From Burkholderia contaminans (lineage in GTDB: Bacteria; Pseudomonadota; Gammaproteobacteria; Burkholderiales; Burkholderiaceae): a stretch of DNA of 64,000 nucleotides. Shown here piece after piece: positions 1-10,692 of the stretch. Position numbers and translations under genes: made by a program. Every line of letters starts with the position of its first letter. Position 1 is the stretch's first letter. Below the pieces are notes generated by a model that saw only the letters and a list, made by a program, of their open reading frames with translations, searched no databases and had not been told where the DNA came from. The stretch spans positions 992,001-1,056,000 of the forward strand of contig NZ_CP090641.1 of assembly GCF_029633825.1 (NCBI RefSeq). Reading direction: 5' to 3'.

Positions 1-155
1 TCGCGCACGTGGCAGTGCGCCACCGTCGCGCCGGCCTTCGCGGCCTCGATCGCGGCCGCCGCGATCTCCTTCGGCGTGACCGGAATCGCCGGATGCTTGC
101 CGACCGTATCGCCCGCGCCGGTGACGGCGCAGGTGATGATGACTTCGTGGTTCAT
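1..155 (-). CDS. BKACE-family (DUF849) beta-keto acid cleavage enzyme, N-terminal fragment
   Basis: Only the first 51 residues are in the window; the gene runs off the left edge. The protein begins [15 protein letters not shown] and continues through [13 protein letters not shown] to AHCHVR, the typical N-terminus of beta-keto acid cleavage enzymes, which condense a beta-keto acid with acetyl-CoA. The HCH motif belongs to the zinc site of the family. The gene lies 88 bp downstream of a CaiX-type binding protein on the same strand. In Pseudomonas and Burkholderia that neighbour marks the carnitine operon, where this enzyme (CdhC) cleaves 3-dehydrocarnitine. The dehydrocarnitine role is inferred from context; the family assignment is secure despite truncation. 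Confidence 0.85.
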   Translation of the reverse strand, partial: MNHEVIITCAVTGAGDTVGKHPAIPVTPKEIAAAAIEAAKAGATVAHCHVR

Positions 156-243
156 GCTGGTTGCCTCGCTTGAATCGGGTTGTGTCGCAATGCGGATTTC
201 GTCAGGGCGCGCCGCGCGCAGCGCGCGGGCCATCGGCCATCCG

Positions 244-1197
244 TCACAGGCCGAGATACGCCTTCACGGCCGGCAGGCCATCCTTGCCGTCGAACGTCTT
301 GACGCCCGCGAGCCACGGATCGAGCACCTGCGGGTTCTTCTTCAGGTACGCCTTCGCGGCATCGGCCGGCTTCGTCTTGTTCATCACCGACTGCATCAGC
401 TGGTTCTCGAGCTGCGTCGAGAAGCGCAGGTTCGTGACGAGCTTGCCGGCGTTCGGGCAGCGTGAAATGAAGTCCGGCGCCGTGAGCGTGTACACGCGCG
501 CTTCGCCGTAGTTCGGCCCGAACGACGCGTCGCCGCCGGAGAGATAGTTCATGCTCAGCTGGATGTTCATCGGGTGCGGTTCCCAGCCGAGGAAGACGAC
601 CCACTTCTTCTCGCGGATCGCGCGCTCGACCGTCACCAGCATCCCGGCCTCGCTCGACTCGACGAGCTTGAAGCCGCCGAGCCCGTACTGGTTCGTGTCG
701 ATCATCTTCTGGATCGTCGCGTTCGCGCTGCTGCCCGGCTCGATCCCGTAGATCTTGCCGTCGAGTTCCGCGCGGTGCTTCGCGATGTCCTCGAAGGTCT
801 TCAGGCCGGCCTGGTATTCATAGCTCGGCACCGCGAGCGTCGCCTTCGCGCCCGACAGGTTCGGCGGCTCGACGACGTTGATCGACTTGCTGTCGAGGAA
901 CGGCTGGAGCTGCTTCTGCTGCACGGGCCACCAGTAGCCGAGCGATATGTCGAGCTGCTTGCTCTTCAGGCCGGCGAACGAGATCGGCACCGACGCGATC
1001 GTCGTGGTCGGCTTGTAGCCGAGCGCCTCGAACACAGTCGACGCGAGCGCCGTGGTCGACGTGATGTCGGTCCAGCCGATATCCGCGAAACGCACGGTGC
1101 GGCAGGCCGCGGCCTCCGTTTCGGCCTGCGCCGCGTGTGTGAACGCGCCGGTCGCCAGCACGGCCGCGACAAGCGCGGCGATCTTCGTCGACTTCAT
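244..1197 (-). CDS. caiX: Carnitine/betaine-type ABC transporter substrate-binding protein (CaiX-like)
   Basis: A 317-residue periplasmic binding protein of the OpuAC/ProX family. Residues 1-25 form a Sec signal peptide ending AQA. The mature part carries family features: FADIGWTD near the start, the GYWWPVQQ segment, and [10 protein letters not shown], whose aromatic residues form the box that holds a quaternary ammonium group. The start codon is preceded by GGGAGGTAA, a good ribosome site. It lies upstream of the BKACE gene on the same strand, which points to carnitine rather than choline as ligand. The closely related ChoX-like protein at 52.7-53.6 kb sits instead with choline sulfatase. 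Ligand specificity is inferred from the neighbours. Confidence 0.85.
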   Translation of the reverse strand: MKSTKIAALVAAVLATGAFTHAAQAETEAAACRTVRFADIGWTDITSTTALASTVFEALGYKPTTTIASVPISFAGLKSKQLDISLGYWWPVQQKQLQPFLDSKSINVVEPPNLSGAKATLAVPSYEYQAGLKTFEDIAKHRAELDGKIYGIEPGSSANATIQKMIDTNQYGLGGFKLVESSEAGMLVTVERAIREKKWVVFLGWEPHPMNIQLSMNYLSGGDASFGPNYGEARVYTLTAPDFISRCPNAGKLVTNLRFSTQLENQLMQSVMNKTKPADAAKAYLKKNPQVLDPWLAGVKTFDGKDGLPAVKAYLGL

Positions 1198-1544
1198 GGT
1201 TCGTTACCTCCCGGTTTGACTCGCGGCAGCCGGTGCGCGGGGTGTGCCCGGCCTGCATCGTGGGAGTAAAAGTAACGAGCCATATTGGCCGCGAGAAGAC
1301 CGGCGGCGACCTGTTCTTGACTATTTGCGACTATGAGTGGAAACCACTAGGTTTCCTGAGAGGCTTGATAGGCGGGGTTTTCATACGTTTTTCCGACGGA
1401 TTCGGCTTGTCCGCATGCGGCGCGATGCCTTCGATTCGTCCCGGGCAAAACGGCATGCCGGTTGTAGCTTTCGATTTGATAGGGATACACCCTTCGATTA
1501 GATGCGGATATCGCAATGCCGTCATGAAGGAGCATGCGGTGTGA
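1198..1544. other. Intergenic stretch upstream of caiX
   Basis: About 350 bases without a supported gene. The caiX ribosome site lies at its left end. The rest is less GC-rich than the flanks, and no clear operator or gene was recognised. It runs directly into the transposase remnant that follows. Confidence 0.4.
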
Positions 1545-1766
1545 GCGTCGTTCGGCTATCTGCCCGGCGTGGCCATGCGCCGCATCGCGAATCTGCACGC
1601 CGACGAAGCCAAGACCGATGCCCGCGACACCGCAGTCATCGCCGGCGCCGCTCGCTCGATGCCGCGTATCCTGCGCTCGCTTCGACTGGCCGACGAGCAA
1701 CTCGCGGAGCGCGGCTTCGCCGCCAATCTGCTCCAAGGTTCCATTCATACGATCAAGCGCCTGTAA
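1545..1766 (+). pseudogene. IS110-family transposase remnant
   Basis: A reading-frame fragment translates as a piece of an IS110-type transposase: GYLPGVAMRRIANLHADE, then AKTDARDTAVIAGAARSMP and LRSLRLADEQLAE. The LHADEAKTDARDA segment is highly characteristic of the DEDD/RuvC-like domain of these transposases. The frame is closed by a stop just upstream, and the homology ends abruptly after LADEQLAE. The N-terminal start and the whole C-terminal serine domain are missing, so it cannot be functional. It marks an old insertion beside sucD. The remaining bases between it and sucD (1767-1897) show nothing recognisable. Confidence 0.75.
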
Positions 1767-1897
1767 CAGCTGACCTGTCTCGTCTGAAGGTTGAATGCGG
1801 ACGCGGCTCGTCCAATGGAGCAGCAGTGATCGGCCGTGACATCGAGGCACGGCCGACCGTCTGCAAGATCATTGTTTCTACGGGAAAATCGCGTGGA

Positions 1898-2779
1898 TCA
1901 CAGAGAGGCCTTAAGCAGACGGCCCATTTCCGACGGGTTGCGCGTGACGGTGATGCCGCACGCTTCCATGATTTCCAGCTTCGCTTCGGCCGTATCCGCA
2001 CCGCCCGAGATAAGCGCGCCGGCGTGGCCCATGCGCTTGCCCGGAGGCGCCGTGACGCCAGCGATGAAGCCGACCACCGGCTTCTTCATGTTGTCCTTGA
2101 TCCACTCTGCCGCATTGGCTTCGTCCGGACCACCGATTTCGCCGATCATCACGACTGCGTCCGTGTCCGGATCGTCGTTGAACATCTTCATCACGTCGAT
2201 GTGCTTCAGACCGTTGATCGGGTCGCCGCCGATACCGACTGCCGACGACTGGCCGAGGCCGAGTGCCGTCAGCTGGGCAACCGCTTCATACGTCAGCGTG
2301 CCCGAACGCGACACGACGCCGATGCGGCCCTTGCGGTGGATGTGACCCGGCATGATGCCGATCTTCAGTTCGTCCGGCGTGATCGTGCCCGGGCAGTTCG
2401 GCCCGAGCAGCAGCGTCTTGCGGCCTTCGCGACGCATGCGGTCCTTCACTTCGATCATGTCGCGCACGGGAATGCCTTCCGTGATGCAGATCGCGAGATC
2501 CAGGTCGGCTTCGACCGCTTCCCAGATCGCAGCCGCTGCGCCTGCCGGCGGAACGTAGATGACCGACACGGTCGCGCCGGTTTCCGCCTTCGCTTCCTTG
2601 ACGCTTGCGTAGATCGGAATGCCTTCGAAATCTTCGCCGGCCTTCTTGGGGTTCACGCCCGCGACGAATGCTTCGCGGCCGTTTGCGTATTCACGGCAGG
2701 CGCGCGTATGGAACTGACCGGTTTTGCCGGTAATGCCCTGCGTGATGACCTTCGTGTCCTTGTTGATCAGAATCGACAT
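1898..2779 (-). CDS. sucD: Succinate-CoA ligase, alpha subunit
   Basis: A 293-residue cytosolic subunit of succinyl-CoA synthetase, the TCA enzyme that converts succinyl-CoA to succinate with nucleotide triphosphate formation. It has the N-terminal CoA-binding Rossmann fold ([15 protein letters not shown], residues 11-25), the GPNCPG loop (126-131) and the active-site phosphohistidine in [11 protein letters not shown] (His252). Length and motifs are normal. It follows sucC on the same strand with a 69-base gap, the usual sucCD order. The protein is complete with no anomalies. Confidence 0.97.
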   Translation of the reverse strand: MSILINKDTKVITQGITGKTGQFHTRACREYANGREAFVAGVNPKKAGEDFEGIPIYASVKEAKAETGATVSVIYVPPAGAAAAIWEAVEADLDLAICITEGIPVRDMIEVKDRMRREGRKTLLLGPNCPGTITPDELKIGIMPGHIHRKGRIGVVSRSGTLTYEAVAQLTALGLGQSSAVGIGGDPINGLKHIDVMKMFNDDPDTDAVVMIGEIGGPDEANAAEWIKDNMKKPVVGFIAGVTAPPGKRMGHAGALISGGADTAEAKLEIMEACGITVTRNPSEMGRLLKASL

Positions 2780-2848
2780 GTATTTTGACCTCTGTTCGAT
2801 TGGCGTCGCGTATGAACCGCGCCGCCATGCGTGTTCATTAGCGCGCGC

Positions 2849-4015
2849 TTACTTGCCTGCGGCTGCCGCGACGACCTTCTGCGCAGCTTCTTCCATGCTG
2901 TCCGCCGAGATGATCGGCAGGCCCGAATCGGCCAGCATCTTCTTGCCGAGGTCCTCGTTCGTGCCCTTCATGCGCACGACGAGCGGCACGTTCAGGTTCA
3001 CGGCCTTCGAACCGGCGATCACGCCTTCCGCGATCACGTCGCAGCGCATGATGCCGCCGAAGATGTTCACGAGGATCGCCTTCAGATCCGGGTTCTTCAG
3101 CATCAGCTTGAACGCTTCCGTGACCTTCTCGGTCGTCGCGCCACCGCCGACGTCCAGGAAGTTCGCCGGCTCGCCGCCGAACAGCTTGATGGTGTCCATC
3201 GTCGCCATCGCCAGGCCTGCGCCGTTCACGAGACAGCCAATGTTGCCGTCGAGCGAGATGTACGCGAGGTCGAACTTCGACGCTTCGATTTCAGCCGGAT
3301 CTTCTTCGTCCAGATCGCGGTACGCGACGATTTCCGGGTGGCGGAACAGCGCGTTCGAGTCGAAGTTGAACTTCGCGTCGAGTGCGATGACCTTGCCGTC
3401 GCCGGAAACGTTCAGCGGGTTGATTTCAGCCAGCGATGCGTCGGTTTCCCAGAATGCCTTGTACAGGCCTTGCAGGATCGCGCGCGCTTGCGGAATCGAA
3501 GCAGCCGGCACGCCGATCTTCGCGGCGAGGTCGTCTGCCTGCGCGTCGAGCAGGCCCGTCGACGGCTCGACGATGACCTTGTGGATCAGTTCCGGGTGCT
3601 TTTCGGCGACTTCTTCGATGTCCATGCCGCCTTCGCTCGAACCCATCAGCACGATCTTCTGCGAGATGCGATCAACGACGAGGCTGACATACAGTTCCTG
3701 CTTGATGTCGGCGCCTTCTTCGATCATCAGACGGTTGACCTTCTGGCCTTCCGGACCGGTCTGGTGCGTGACGAGCTGCATGCCGAGGATCTGGTTCGCG
3801 TATTCGCGGACCTGCTCGATCGACTTCGCCACCTTCACGCCGCCGCCCTTGCCACGGCCACCCGCGTGAATCTGAGCCTTCACGACCCAAACCGGGCCGC
3901 CGAGCTCTTCTGCCACCTTGACGGCCTCGTCAACCGAGAACGCCGGCTTGCCGCGCGGTACCGCGACTCCGAATTTCCGCAGGATTTCCTTACCCTGGTA
4001 CTCGTGAATCTTCAT
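2849..4015 (-). CDS. sucC: Succinate-CoA ligase, beta subunit
   Basis: A 388-residue beta subunit of succinyl-CoA synthetase. It begins [17 protein letters not shown], the conserved start of the ATP-grasp domain, and contains the [17 protein letters not shown] glycine-rich nucleotide loop. The C-terminal half has the [11 protein letters not shown] and [13 protein letters not shown] segments and the IFGGIMRCD motif that contributes to the CoA/phosphohistidine site. It is the first gene of the sucCD pair. The roughly 200-base spacer to the next gene upstream probably holds the promoter. Here the pair sits apart from the rest of the TCA genes, next to an IS remnant and a catabolic block. Confidence 0.97.
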   Translation of the reverse strand: MKIHEYQGKEILRKFGVAVPRGKPAFSVDEAVKVAEELGGPVWVVKAQIHAGGRGKGGGVKVAKSIEQVREYANQILGMQLVTHQTGPEGQKVNRLMIEEGADIKQELYVSLVVDRISQKIVLMGSSEGGMDIEEVAEKHPELIHKVIVEPSTGLLDAQADDLAAKIGVPAASIPQARAILQGLYKAFWETDASLAEINPLNVSGDGKVIALDAKFNFDSNALFRHPEIVAYRDLDEEDPAEIEASKFDLAYISLDGNIGCLVNGAGLAMATMDTIKLFGGEPANFLDVGGGATTEKVTEAFKLMLKNPDLKAILVNIFGGIMRCDVIAEGVIAGSKAVNLNVPLVVRMKGTNEDLGKKMLADSGLPIISADSMEEAAQKVVAAAAGK

Positions 4016-4213
4016 GCGTGATTCCCTTCAGTCTGAGAGTTGGATTGAATTGTTTCGATCGAGAATTGCGAGCGGCGTTGCCCTGTACAAGCCACAACGG
4101 AGGCGAGACAACCAATTGGTGCACCAAGAGCGAACCGCGTGAAGCCGGTGGCCGACCAGGCACCCATCTCGGCGCCAGCCCATTTCATATGTCTGGAAAC
4201 GGCAACGGAAATC

Positions 4214-5230
4214 CTATCTGGCCGCCACGCGGATCATTACCTTGCCTTCATTCGCACCGCTGAAAAACAGCTTCAGGGATTCAGCCGCGTGCTGGAGCCC
4301 GTCCACCAGGTGCGCACGATGCTTCAGCTTGCCCTGGGTGAACAAATCGAGGAGCACTGCGTCGAACTCGGCGTAACGATGTTCGAATTGCGAAACGATG
4401 AATCCTTCCATCCGCGCTTGTTTGATGAGCATGAGCGGAAGATTCTTGATTCCGTATGCTTCGCTCTCGGTAGCCAGGTCATACTGCGAGATTGCGCCAC
4501 AGACCACAATGCGGCAACCAACGGCCATATTTTCCAAGACAGCGTCAAGCGTCGCCCCCCCGACGTTGTCGAAGTAAAGATCGATGCCGTCGGGACACTC
4601 GCGACGAAGCGCTGCATCGAGCGGCTCAGACTTGTAGTCAATCGCACCATCGAGTCCCCACTCGTCGAGCAACCTGCGGCACTTGGCCTCACCGCCTGCA
4701 ATGCCGATCACGCGGGCGCCAAATGCCTTGGCTATCTGCGCCGCCAGGGATCCCGTCGCCCCCGCTGCACCCGACACCACCACTGTGTCCGACGGACTGA
4801 GCGCGCCCACTTCGAGAAGACCAATCGCAGCCGCACGCCCGATGTGCGAAAAGATTGAAAGGTGTGTTTCCAACGGAACGCCTGGCGGCAGCTCGATTCT
4901 CTCAAGCGCGTCGGCACGGACAACCGAGAATTCTTCCCATCCCCATAGTCCCTGCACGAGGTCTCCCCGGCAGAAGCGCCCCGCCCCCGACTGAACGACC
5001 TCACCCACGGCCATGCCAACCATCACGCTGCCTACTCCGAGTGCCGAATGGGAAGATGCGGGATCGAGCCTGAGCCAATTGCGACTACCAGGGTCCAGGC
5101 TCAGCAATAGCGTGCGCACGAGAACCTCTCCGTCCGCCTGACTCGGCCTCTCTCGCTCCTCAAGCTTCAGACAGCCAGGGTCATAGGCGCCTCGCGCAGG
5201 CTTGTGGACAATCCACGACTTTTGCTTCAT
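4214..5230 (-). CDS. Zinc-free medium-chain NADPH oxidoreductase (CurA/YncB type)
   Basis: A 338-residue member of the medium-chain dehydrogenase/reductase superfamily without the structural zinc motif. The N-terminus carries the LLLSLDPGSRNWL segment typical of the CurA / prostaglandin-reductase / leukotriene B4 dehydrogenase branch. The nucleotide fold is VVVSGAAGATGSLAAQIAK followed by GARVIGIAGG, and AIDYKSE is characteristic. Enzymes of this branch reduce the C=C bond of alpha,beta-unsaturated carbonyls. The start was placed at MKQKSW because the five upstream in-frame codons lack family similarity. It is a single gene between sucC and a hypothetical gene. The physiological substrate is unknown. 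Confidence 0.85.
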   Translation of the reverse strand: MKQKSWIVHKPARGAYDPGCLKLEERERPSQADGEVLVRTLLLSLDPGSRNWLRLDPASSHSALGVGSVMVGMAVGEVVQSGAGRFCRGDLVQGLWGWEEFSVVRADALERIELPPGVPLETHLSIFSHIGRAAAIGLLEVGALSPSDTVVVSGAAGATGSLAAQIAKAFGARVIGIAGGEAKCRRLLDEWGLDGAIDYKSEPLDAALRRECPDGIDLYFDNVGGATLDAVLENMAVGCRIVVCGAISQYDLATESEAYGIKNLPLMLIKQARMEGFIVSQFEHRYAEFDAVLLDLFTQGKLKHRAHLVDGLQHAAESLKLFFSGANEGKVMIRVAAR

Positions 5231-5316
5231 ACGTTCTCCATGCACTGCTCGATCCCGCGGTCGCTATTCCGAAACTCTCGACAAATAGGCGAACAAGGAC
5301 GCCTTCATATCGCGGT

Positions 5317-5658
5317 TCAATGGGTATGTCCGACGGGGGACCGCATACATTCATCGTCGGACCGGAGGCACCGCGTCACGTCCTCGTTCACCCTCGGCCG
5401 CCTCACGTCGCCTGATGCTTCGTGCAACAGGCCAAGGCCGCGATTTTCGGCAGCCTGTTTAGCCGCGCGTATGGCATCGTGAAAATTACTTTCGGCTGCA
5501 ACGCGAACTCGATCAACGCTCACGACCCATTGACCGAACGCATAGCGCCACCGAACTCTGCGTTCTTCGAGAAGCGCGCAAAACCAGCGCCAAACCGAAG
5601 CGTCCTCCGCATTGGCCGCGGCTGCCGCGTCAAGGCGGGCCTGCTGCATCGTTTCCAT
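5317..5658 (-). CDS. Hypothetical small soluble protein
   Basis: A possible 113-residue protein, MQQARLDAAAAANAEDASVWRW near the start, with an acidic-hydrophobic helical first half and a charged C-terminus. No signal peptide, membrane helix or known domain was seen. Support for reality: a METMQQ start, a continuous frame in an otherwise gene-free stretch of about 470 bases, and coding-like composition with G/C at third positions for most of its length. The last third (after about residue 75) looks less gene-like. It lies on the same strand as, and just upstream of, etfA, but a shared transcript is not evident. Function unknown. Confidence 0.45.
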   Translation of the reverse strand: METMQQARLDAAAAANAEDASVWRWFCALLEERRVRWRYAFGQWVVSVDRVRVAAESNFHDAIRAAKQAAENRGLGLLHEASGDVRRPRVNEDVTRCLRSDDECMRSPVGHTH

Positions 5659-5704
5659 CGTTCTGTTCCGCCTTAGATAGTGCCGATGGCGATTTCGACG
5701 AACC

Positions 5705-6640
5705 TCAGTTGATACGCTCGCTCAGTTCGGGCACGGCAACAAACAGGTCGCCGACGAGGCCGTAGTCGGCCACGCTGAAGATCGGTGCCTCCGGATCCTT
5801 GTTGATCGCGACGATCACCTTCGAATCCTTCATGCCGGCCAGGTGCTGGATCGCACCCGAGATGCCGACCGCGATGTACAGCTGCGGTGCGACGATCTTG
5901 CCGGTCTGGCCGACCTGATAGTCGTTCGGCACGTAGCCTGCGTCGACTGCGGCACGCGAGGCGCCCAGTGCTGCCGACAGCTTGTCCGCCAACGGCTCCA
6001 GCACCTTCGTGTAGTTCTCGCCGCTGCCCAGACCACGGCCGCCCGACACGATGATGCTTGCGCTCGTGAGTTCCGGACGGTCCAGCTTCGTCACTTCACG
6101 GCTCACGAACTGCGACTTGCCGGCATCGGCCGCCGCGTCGATCTTCTCGACCGACCCGCTGCCGCCTTCCGATGCCACCGGATCGAAACCCGTCGCACGC
6201 ACCGTGATGACCTTGATCGGATCGCTCGACTGCACCGTCGCGATCGCGTTGCCCGCGTAGATCGGGCGCTCGAACGTGTCGGCCGAATCGACCGCCGTGA
6301 TGTCCGAGATCTGCGCCACGTCCAGCTTCGCGGCGATACGCGGGGCGATGTTCTTGCCGTAGGCCGTCGCCGGCGCGAGGATGTGCGAGTAGTCCTTCGC
6401 GATGTTCAACGCGGTCGCTTCGACGTTTTCCGCCAGGCCCGCTTCGAGTTGCGGTGCGTCGGCCAGGAGGACCTTCGACACACCTGCGATCTTCGCTGCT
6501 GCGTCAGCAGCCGCTTGCGCATTGTGGCCCGCGACCAGCACGTGAATGTCACCGCCAATCTTCGCTGCCGCCGCCACCGTGTTCAGCGTCGCGGCCTTGA
6601 TCGACGCGTTGTCGTGTTCTGCAATCACCAGAATCGTCAT
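5705..6640 (-). CDS. etfA: Electron transfer flavoprotein, alpha subunit
   Basis: A 311-residue FAD-binding subunit (FixB family) of the soluble electron transfer flavoprotein, which takes electrons from acyl-CoA dehydrogenases and other flavoprotein dehydrogenases and passes them to ETF-quinone oxidoreductase. The N-terminal domain starts [15 protein letters not shown]. The C-terminal FAD domain has [40 protein letters not shown] and the [10 protein letters not shown] segment, all diagnostic. It follows etfB with a 16-base gap. The acyl-CoA dehydrogenase at 24.8 kb and the betaine/amine catabolic enzymes in the window are plausible electron donors. Confidence 0.97.
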   Translation of the reverse strand: MTILVIAEHDNASIKAATLNTVAAAAKIGGDIHVLVAGHNAQAAADAAAKIAGVSKVLLADAPQLEAGLAENVEATALNIAKDYSHILAPATAYGKNIAPRIAAKLDVAQISDITAVDSADTFERPIYAGNAIATVQSSDPIKVITVRATGFDPVASEGGSGSVEKIDAAADAGKSQFVSREVTKLDRPELTSASIIVSGGRGLGSGENYTKVLEPLADKLSAALGASRAAVDAGYVPNDYQVGQTGKIVAPQLYIAVGISGAIQHLAGMKDSKVIVAINKDPEAPIFSVADYGLVGDLFVAVPELSERIN

Positions 6641-6656
6641 TTCTTTCCGCTCCCTC

Positions 6657-7406
6657 TCACAGCACCTTGGCTTCGGTCTTCAGCTTCTCGACCAGCGTCT
6701 TCACGTCCGGCACCTTCACGCCGGCTGCGCGCTTCGGCGGCTCGACCACCTTCAGCGTCTTCAGACGCGGCGCAACGTCCACGCCCAGGTCTTCCGGCTT
6801 CACGGTCTCGAGCGGCTTCTTCTTCGCCTTCATGATGTTCGGCAGCGTCACGTAGCGCGGCTCGTTCAGGCGCAGATCCGTGGTGATGACGGCGGGCAAT
6901 TGAAGCGACAGCGTTTCCGCGCCGCCGTCGACTTCGCGTGCGACGGTCGCACGGCCGTCGGCGATCGTCACCTTCGATGCGAACGTCGCTTGCGGCAGGC
7001 CTGCCAGCGCCGCCAGCATCTGGCCCGTCTGGTTCGAATCGTCGTCGATCGCCTGCTTGCCGAGGATCACCAGCTGCGGCTGTTCCTTGTCGACCAGCGC
7101 CTTCAGGATCTTCGCGACGCCCAGCGGCTCGACGCCATCGTTCGACTCGACGAGGATCGCGCGATCCGCACCGATCGCCAGCGCCGTACGCAGCGTTTCC
7201 TGCGCTTGCGCGACGCCGACCGATACCGCGATCACTTCGGTCGCGACGCCCGCTTCCTTCAGGCGCACCGCCTCTTCCACCGCGATCTCGTCGAACGGGT
7301 TCATCGACATCTTCACGTTCGCGATGTCGACACCCGTGTTGTCCGACTTCACGCGGACCTTCACGTTGTAATCGACCACTCTTTTCACTGGAACCAACAA
7401 TTTCAT
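6657..7406 (-). CDS. etfB: Electron transfer flavoprotein, beta subunit
   Basis: A 249-residue AMP-binding subunit (FixA family). It begins [19 protein letters not shown]; this start was preferred over a frame three codons longer because it matches the family. The diagnostic signature [19 protein letters not shown] and the [21 protein letters not shown] recognition loop are intact; the loop is the part of ETF that docks onto partner dehydrogenases. First gene of the etfBA pair, separated by about 235 bases from the end of the aromatic catabolic operon. It uses the strong codon bias of a highly expressed housekeeping gene, unlike the block upstream. Confidence 0.96.
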   Translation of the reverse strand: MKLLVPVKRVVDYNVKVRVKSDNTGVDIANVKMSMNPFDEIAVEEAVRLKEAGVATEVIAVSVGVAQAQETLRTALAIGADRAILVESNDGVEPLGVAKILKALVDKEQPQLVILGKQAIDDDSNQTGQMLAALAGLPQATFASKVTIADGRATVAREVDGGAETLSLQLPAVITTDLRLNEPRYVTLPNIMKAKKKPLETVKPEDLGVDVAPRLKTLKVVEPPKRAAGVKVPDVKTLVEKLKTEAKVL

Positions 7407-7641
7407 CTCAATCACCGTTCATTGAAAAATGCAAAAACCCTCCGAAGGCTCGGAACACGAAGACCGATACCGCATCGCGTGGATTTTTTGCTTGCTCTCG
7501 GAGTGACTGCGCGGCGGCGGCCGCCTGTTCGACAAACGCATCGTTCCCGTCATGCCTTTCATCTGTCGTTCCCGGTTTCCTATCGAGCCAAGGTCATGGC
7601 GTGCGCACAGGCGTATTGGTGCACACCTGCGCGGTCGCGAG

Positions 7642-8664
7642 TCACACCGTTTCGTCGGTCTTCACCGGCTCCGGTCTGGTGACGAACGCATCGCTGAAGA
7701 AATTTCCCGCGGGAAGTCCGCTCGCTTGAGTGAAGGTGTACCGCGCTGCGTCGACCATCAGCGGGTTGCCACAGGCATAAACTTCATGGTGCGAAAGATT
7801 CGGGAAATCCGCAGACACGGCCTCATGCACGAAGCCTTTGCGTCCGGTCCAACCGGGCTCGTCGCCCGACAGAACCGGAACGAAGCGGAACCCCGGATGG
7901 GCTTGCTCCCACGCGCATACCTCGTCGTATGCGTAGAGATCGCCAAGACGCACGCCTCCCCAATAGAGCACCGCGCCGCGTTTCTGGATGACCGTTTCAT
8001 GCGCCTTCAGCATCGCCGCAATCGGCGCGTAACCCGTTCCCGAGGCCAGGAAGATAACGGGCGCAGACGAATCTCGTAGCATGAACGTGCCGAATGGTCC
8101 CTCGATTCGCAGCATGTCACGCGGCTTCAGCGAGCGGTAGACGTGGTTCGAGAAGCGCCCGCCCGGCACCGCACGGACATGCCACTCGATCGTTCCGCTC
8201 CCGTCGGGCGCGTTCGCCATTGAGTAGCTGCGCCGCGTCCCGTCCCGCAAGACCACTTCCACATACTGCCCTGGTTGAAAAGCAAAGCCCGTTTCCGTTG
8301 GCACTGCCAGCTGCACCCGGGCCACGTCGTCGCTCACGCGCTGGACTTCCAGCACTCGCGCGCCTGTCTGCAAAACACGCTGCCCCGGCGTGGACGCGAC
8401 CTCCTGGGCCTCGATCGTGACGTCCGTCGTGCAGCGAGCCTGACAGGTCAGGACGTAACCGTCGCGCACGCCTTCCGGCTCGAATCCGCTCGGATAGCGC
8501 GCGTCGCCGGACAGGACGCGCGCCTCGCACGCGTTACATTGGCCACGCCGACAGCTATGACGCGGAAAGTAGCCGGCAGCCAGCGCGGCATCGAGCAGGC
8601 TGCCCTCGGCGGAACACGGAATTTCGACACCTGCCGGCTCGATTCTCAGCTTGAATGCAGTCAT
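7642..8664 (-). CDS. Ring-hydroxylating dioxygenase reductase component (2Fe-2S/FAD/NAD)
   Basis: A 340-residue electron-transfer reductase. Residues 1-90 are a plant-type 2Fe-2S ferredoxin with ligands Cys38, Cys43, Cys46 and Cys74. They are followed by a ferredoxin-NADP-reductase-like FAD domain (GQYVEVVL, then RRSYSMANAP with the RxYS flavin motif) and an NAD domain (LASGTGYAPIAAML, then EVYACGNPLMVDAA). It passes electrons from NAD(P)H to the Rieske ferredoxin encoded at 17.2-17.5 kb. It is the last gene of the 13-gene operon, with 4 bases between it and the aldolase gene. The two-domain-plus-ferredoxin type differs from the GR-type reductases (BphA4/HcaD) usually found with biphenyl-class oxygenases. 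Confidence 0.88.
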   Translation of the reverse strand: MTAFKLRIEPAGVEIPCSAEGSLLDAALAAGYFPRHSCRRGQCNACEARVLSGDARYPSGFEPEGVRDGYVLTCQARCTTDVTIEAQEVASTPGQRVLQTGARVLEVQRVSDDVARVQLAVPTETGFAFQPGQYVEVVLRDGTRRSYSMANAPDGSGTIEWHVRAVPGGRFSNHVYRSLKPRDMLRIEGPFGTFMLRDSSAPVIFLASGTGYAPIAAMLKAHETVIQKRGAVLYWGGVRLGDLYAYDEVCAWEQAHPGFRFVPVLSGDEPGWTGRKGFVHEAVSADFPNLSHHEVYACGNPLMVDAARYTFTQASGLPAGNFFSDAFVTRPEPVKTDETV

Positions 8665-8668
8665 GGCA

Positions 8669-9706
8669 CTATCCGGTTACTCGTTCGGCCTCTTTTGCCT
8701 TGAGCAGATCGAGCGCAACGTCCACGATCATGTCCTCCTGGCCACCGACCATACGACGGCGGCCAAGTTCGACGAGGATGTCGACGGTCTTGAGCCCGTA
8801 CTTTTTTGCGGCAACTTCGGTGTGACGCAGGAAGCTCGAATAAACACCGGCGTAACCGAGCGCGAGCGTTTCGCGGTCGACTCGCACCGGCCGATCTTGC
8901 AACGGGCGGACGATATCGTCTGCAGCGTCCATCAGCTTGTAGAGATCACATCCATGGTTCCATTCGAGTCGAGCAGCCGCCGCGATAAATACCTCGAGCG
9001 GCGCGTTGCCGGCACCCGCCCCCATCCCTGCAAGACTCGCATCAATGCGGTCACATCCTTCCTCTACCGCCACGATGCTGTTCGCGACCCCAAGGCTCAG
9101 GTTGTGGTGCGCATGAATACCGGTCTGCGTTCGGGGATCAAGTACGTCTTTGAATGCGCGGAAGCGCTCGCGGACGTCGTTCATGCCAAGGGCACCGCCC
9201 GAATCCACGACGTAGCAGCACGTCGCTCCATAGCTTTCCATGAGCTTTGCCTGCTGGGCCAGATGCTGCGGCGTCGTCATATGGCTCATCATCAAAAATC
9301 CCACCGCTTCCATCCCAAGCTTGCGCGCATGCTCGATATGTTGTCGGGAGACATCGGCTTCGGTGCAATGGGTCGCGACGCGTACGATGCGTGCGCCGGC
9401 ATCGTACGCGTTGCGCAAGTCGTGAATCGTGCCGATGCCAGGCAAAAGCAGCGTCGCGACCTTGGCATGCTTGACCGTCCCCGCCACTGCCGCGATCCAT
9501 TCGAGGTCGGTGTGTGCGCCGAAGCCGTAGTTGAAACTCGATCCTTGCAAACCATCACCATGAGCGACCTCGATCGAGTCCACTTTCGCCTCGTCGAGCG
9601 CCGTGGCAATGGCGACAGCCTGTTCCACGCTGTATTGGTGACGAATCGCATGCGAACCATCGCGTAGCGTCACGTCGGAAATGTAGAGCTTCTTGTCAGA
9701 TGTCAT
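8669..9706 (-). CDS. 4-hydroxy-2-oxovalerate aldolase (MhpE/BphI type)
   Basis: A 345-residue DRE-TIM metallolyase that splits 4-hydroxy-2-oxovalerate (or a homologue) into pyruvate and an aldehyde. The N-terminus [18 protein letters not shown] contains the metal/substrate DVTLRDG motif with the catalytic His (SHAIRHQ). [15 protein letters not shown] carries the metal-binding His pair. The start was placed at [11 protein letters not shown], 13 bases from the preceding gene. In the family it forms a channelling complex with the acylating acetaldehyde dehydrogenase encoded immediately upstream. Complete, no anomalies. Confidence 0.95.
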   Translation of the reverse strand: MTSDKKLYISDVTLRDGSHAIRHQYSVEQAVAIATALDEAKVDSIEVAHGDGLQGSSFNYGFGAHTDLEWIAAVAGTVKHAKVATLLLPGIGTIHDLRNAYDAGARIVRVATHCTEADVSRQHIEHARKLGMEAVGFLMMSHMTTPQHLAQQAKLMESYGATCCYVVDSGGALGMNDVRERFRAFKDVLDPRTQTGIHAHHNLSLGVANSIVAVEEGCDRIDASLAGMGAGAGNAPLEVFIAAAARLEWNHGCDLYKLMDAADDIVRPLQDRPVRVDRETLALGYAGVYSSFLRHTEVAAKKYGLKTVDILVELGRRRMVGGQEDMIVDVALDLLKAKEAERVTG

Positions 9707-9719
9707 GCCGTCTCTCCCT

Positions 9720-10670
9720 TCAGGCAGTGGTACGGGCGACCATTTCGGCGGCCATGCGTTCAGCACAGGCCATCGCCGCGGAGGTCATGATGTCGAGATT
9801 GCCGGCATAGGACGGCAGGTAATGCGCGGCCCCCTCCACTTCGAGGAATACCGAGGTCTTCAACCCGCTCATCCGCGCGCCAACCCCGGGGATATTCAAC
9901 GGTTGAGCGGCGTCGATACGGTCGAATTGGACCGTCTGCTTGAGGCGATAGCCAGGTACGTAACGGTTCACGGCAGCCACCATTTCCTCGATCGACTGCG
10001 CCACGGCATCCTCGTCGGCCGGCTCTGACAAGCAATACACCGTATCGCGCATCATCAGTGGCGGCTCTGCTGGATTCAGGATGATGATCGCCTTTCCCTT
10101 CGTCGCTCCACCGATCTGCTCAATCGCCTTTGAGGTTGTTTCGGTAAATTCATCGATGTTCGCGCGCGTACCCGGGCCTGCCGATTTGCTCGAGATCGAC
10201 GCGACGATTTCGCCGTAGTGCACTTTCGCGACACGAGAGACGGCGGCGACCATCGGAATCGTCGCCTGTCCGCCGCACGTGACCATGTTGACGTTCAGCG
10301 CATCCACATGCTCATCGAGGTTCACGACAGGTACGCAATACGGACCAATCGCTGCCGGCGTCAAGTCGATCATTCGGACGCCGGGCCTGAACCCACGCAA
10401 GAACGCGTCGTTCTTCACATGCGCGGCGGCGCTTGTCGCATCGAATACGATATCGATTTCGTCAAACACCGGCAGACGGGTGAGCCCTTCGACGCCCTCG
10501 TATGTCGTGGCTACGCCCAAGCGCGAAGCACGTGCGAGCCCGTCAGATGCACGGTCGATGCCGACCATCGCCCCCATCTCGAGATGCTCGCCATGTCGCA
10601 TGATCTTGATCATCAAATCGGTGCCGATATTTCCGGATCCGATGATCGCGGCCTTCAGTTTCTTTGCCAT
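9720..10670 (-). CDS. Acetaldehyde dehydrogenase (acylating), MhpF/BphJ type
   Basis: A 316-residue CoA-dependent dehydrogenase that oxidises the aldehyde released by the aldolase to acyl-CoA. It has the NAD-binding [13 protein letters not shown] near the start, the catalytic cysteine in [14 protein letters not shown], and [16 protein letters not shown], all as in BphJ/MhpF. The start was placed at [13 protein letters not shown], which matches the family; an upstream in-frame ATG would add an unrelated 23 residues. It lies between the CoA ligase and the aldolase genes, the normal J-I order. Its product, acetyl-CoA or propionyl-CoA, enters central metabolism. Confidence 0.96.
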   Translation of the reverse strand: MAKKLKAAIIGSGNIGTDLMIKIMRHGEHLEMGAMVGIDRASDGLARASRLGVATTYEGVEGLTRLPVFDEIDIVFDATSAAAHVKNDAFLRGFRPGVRMIDLTPAAIGPYCVPVVNLDEHVDALNVNMVTCGGQATIPMVAAVSRVAKVHYGEIVASISSKSAGPGTRANIDEFTETTSKAIEQIGGATKGKAIIILNPAEPPLMMRDTVYCLSEPADEDAVAQSIEEMVAAVNRYVPGYRLKQTVQFDRIDAAQPLNIPGVGARMSGLKTSVFLEVEGAAHYLPSYAGNLDIMTSAAMACAERMAAEMVARTTA

Positions 10671-10692
10671 TGCTCGTCCTTCGCTAGTGCGT

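Noticed and set aside
1502..2788. Long plus-strand frame running from the IS remnant through sucD
   Set aside because: The part over sucD is antisense to a certain gene, and the first part is out of frame with the transposase homology.
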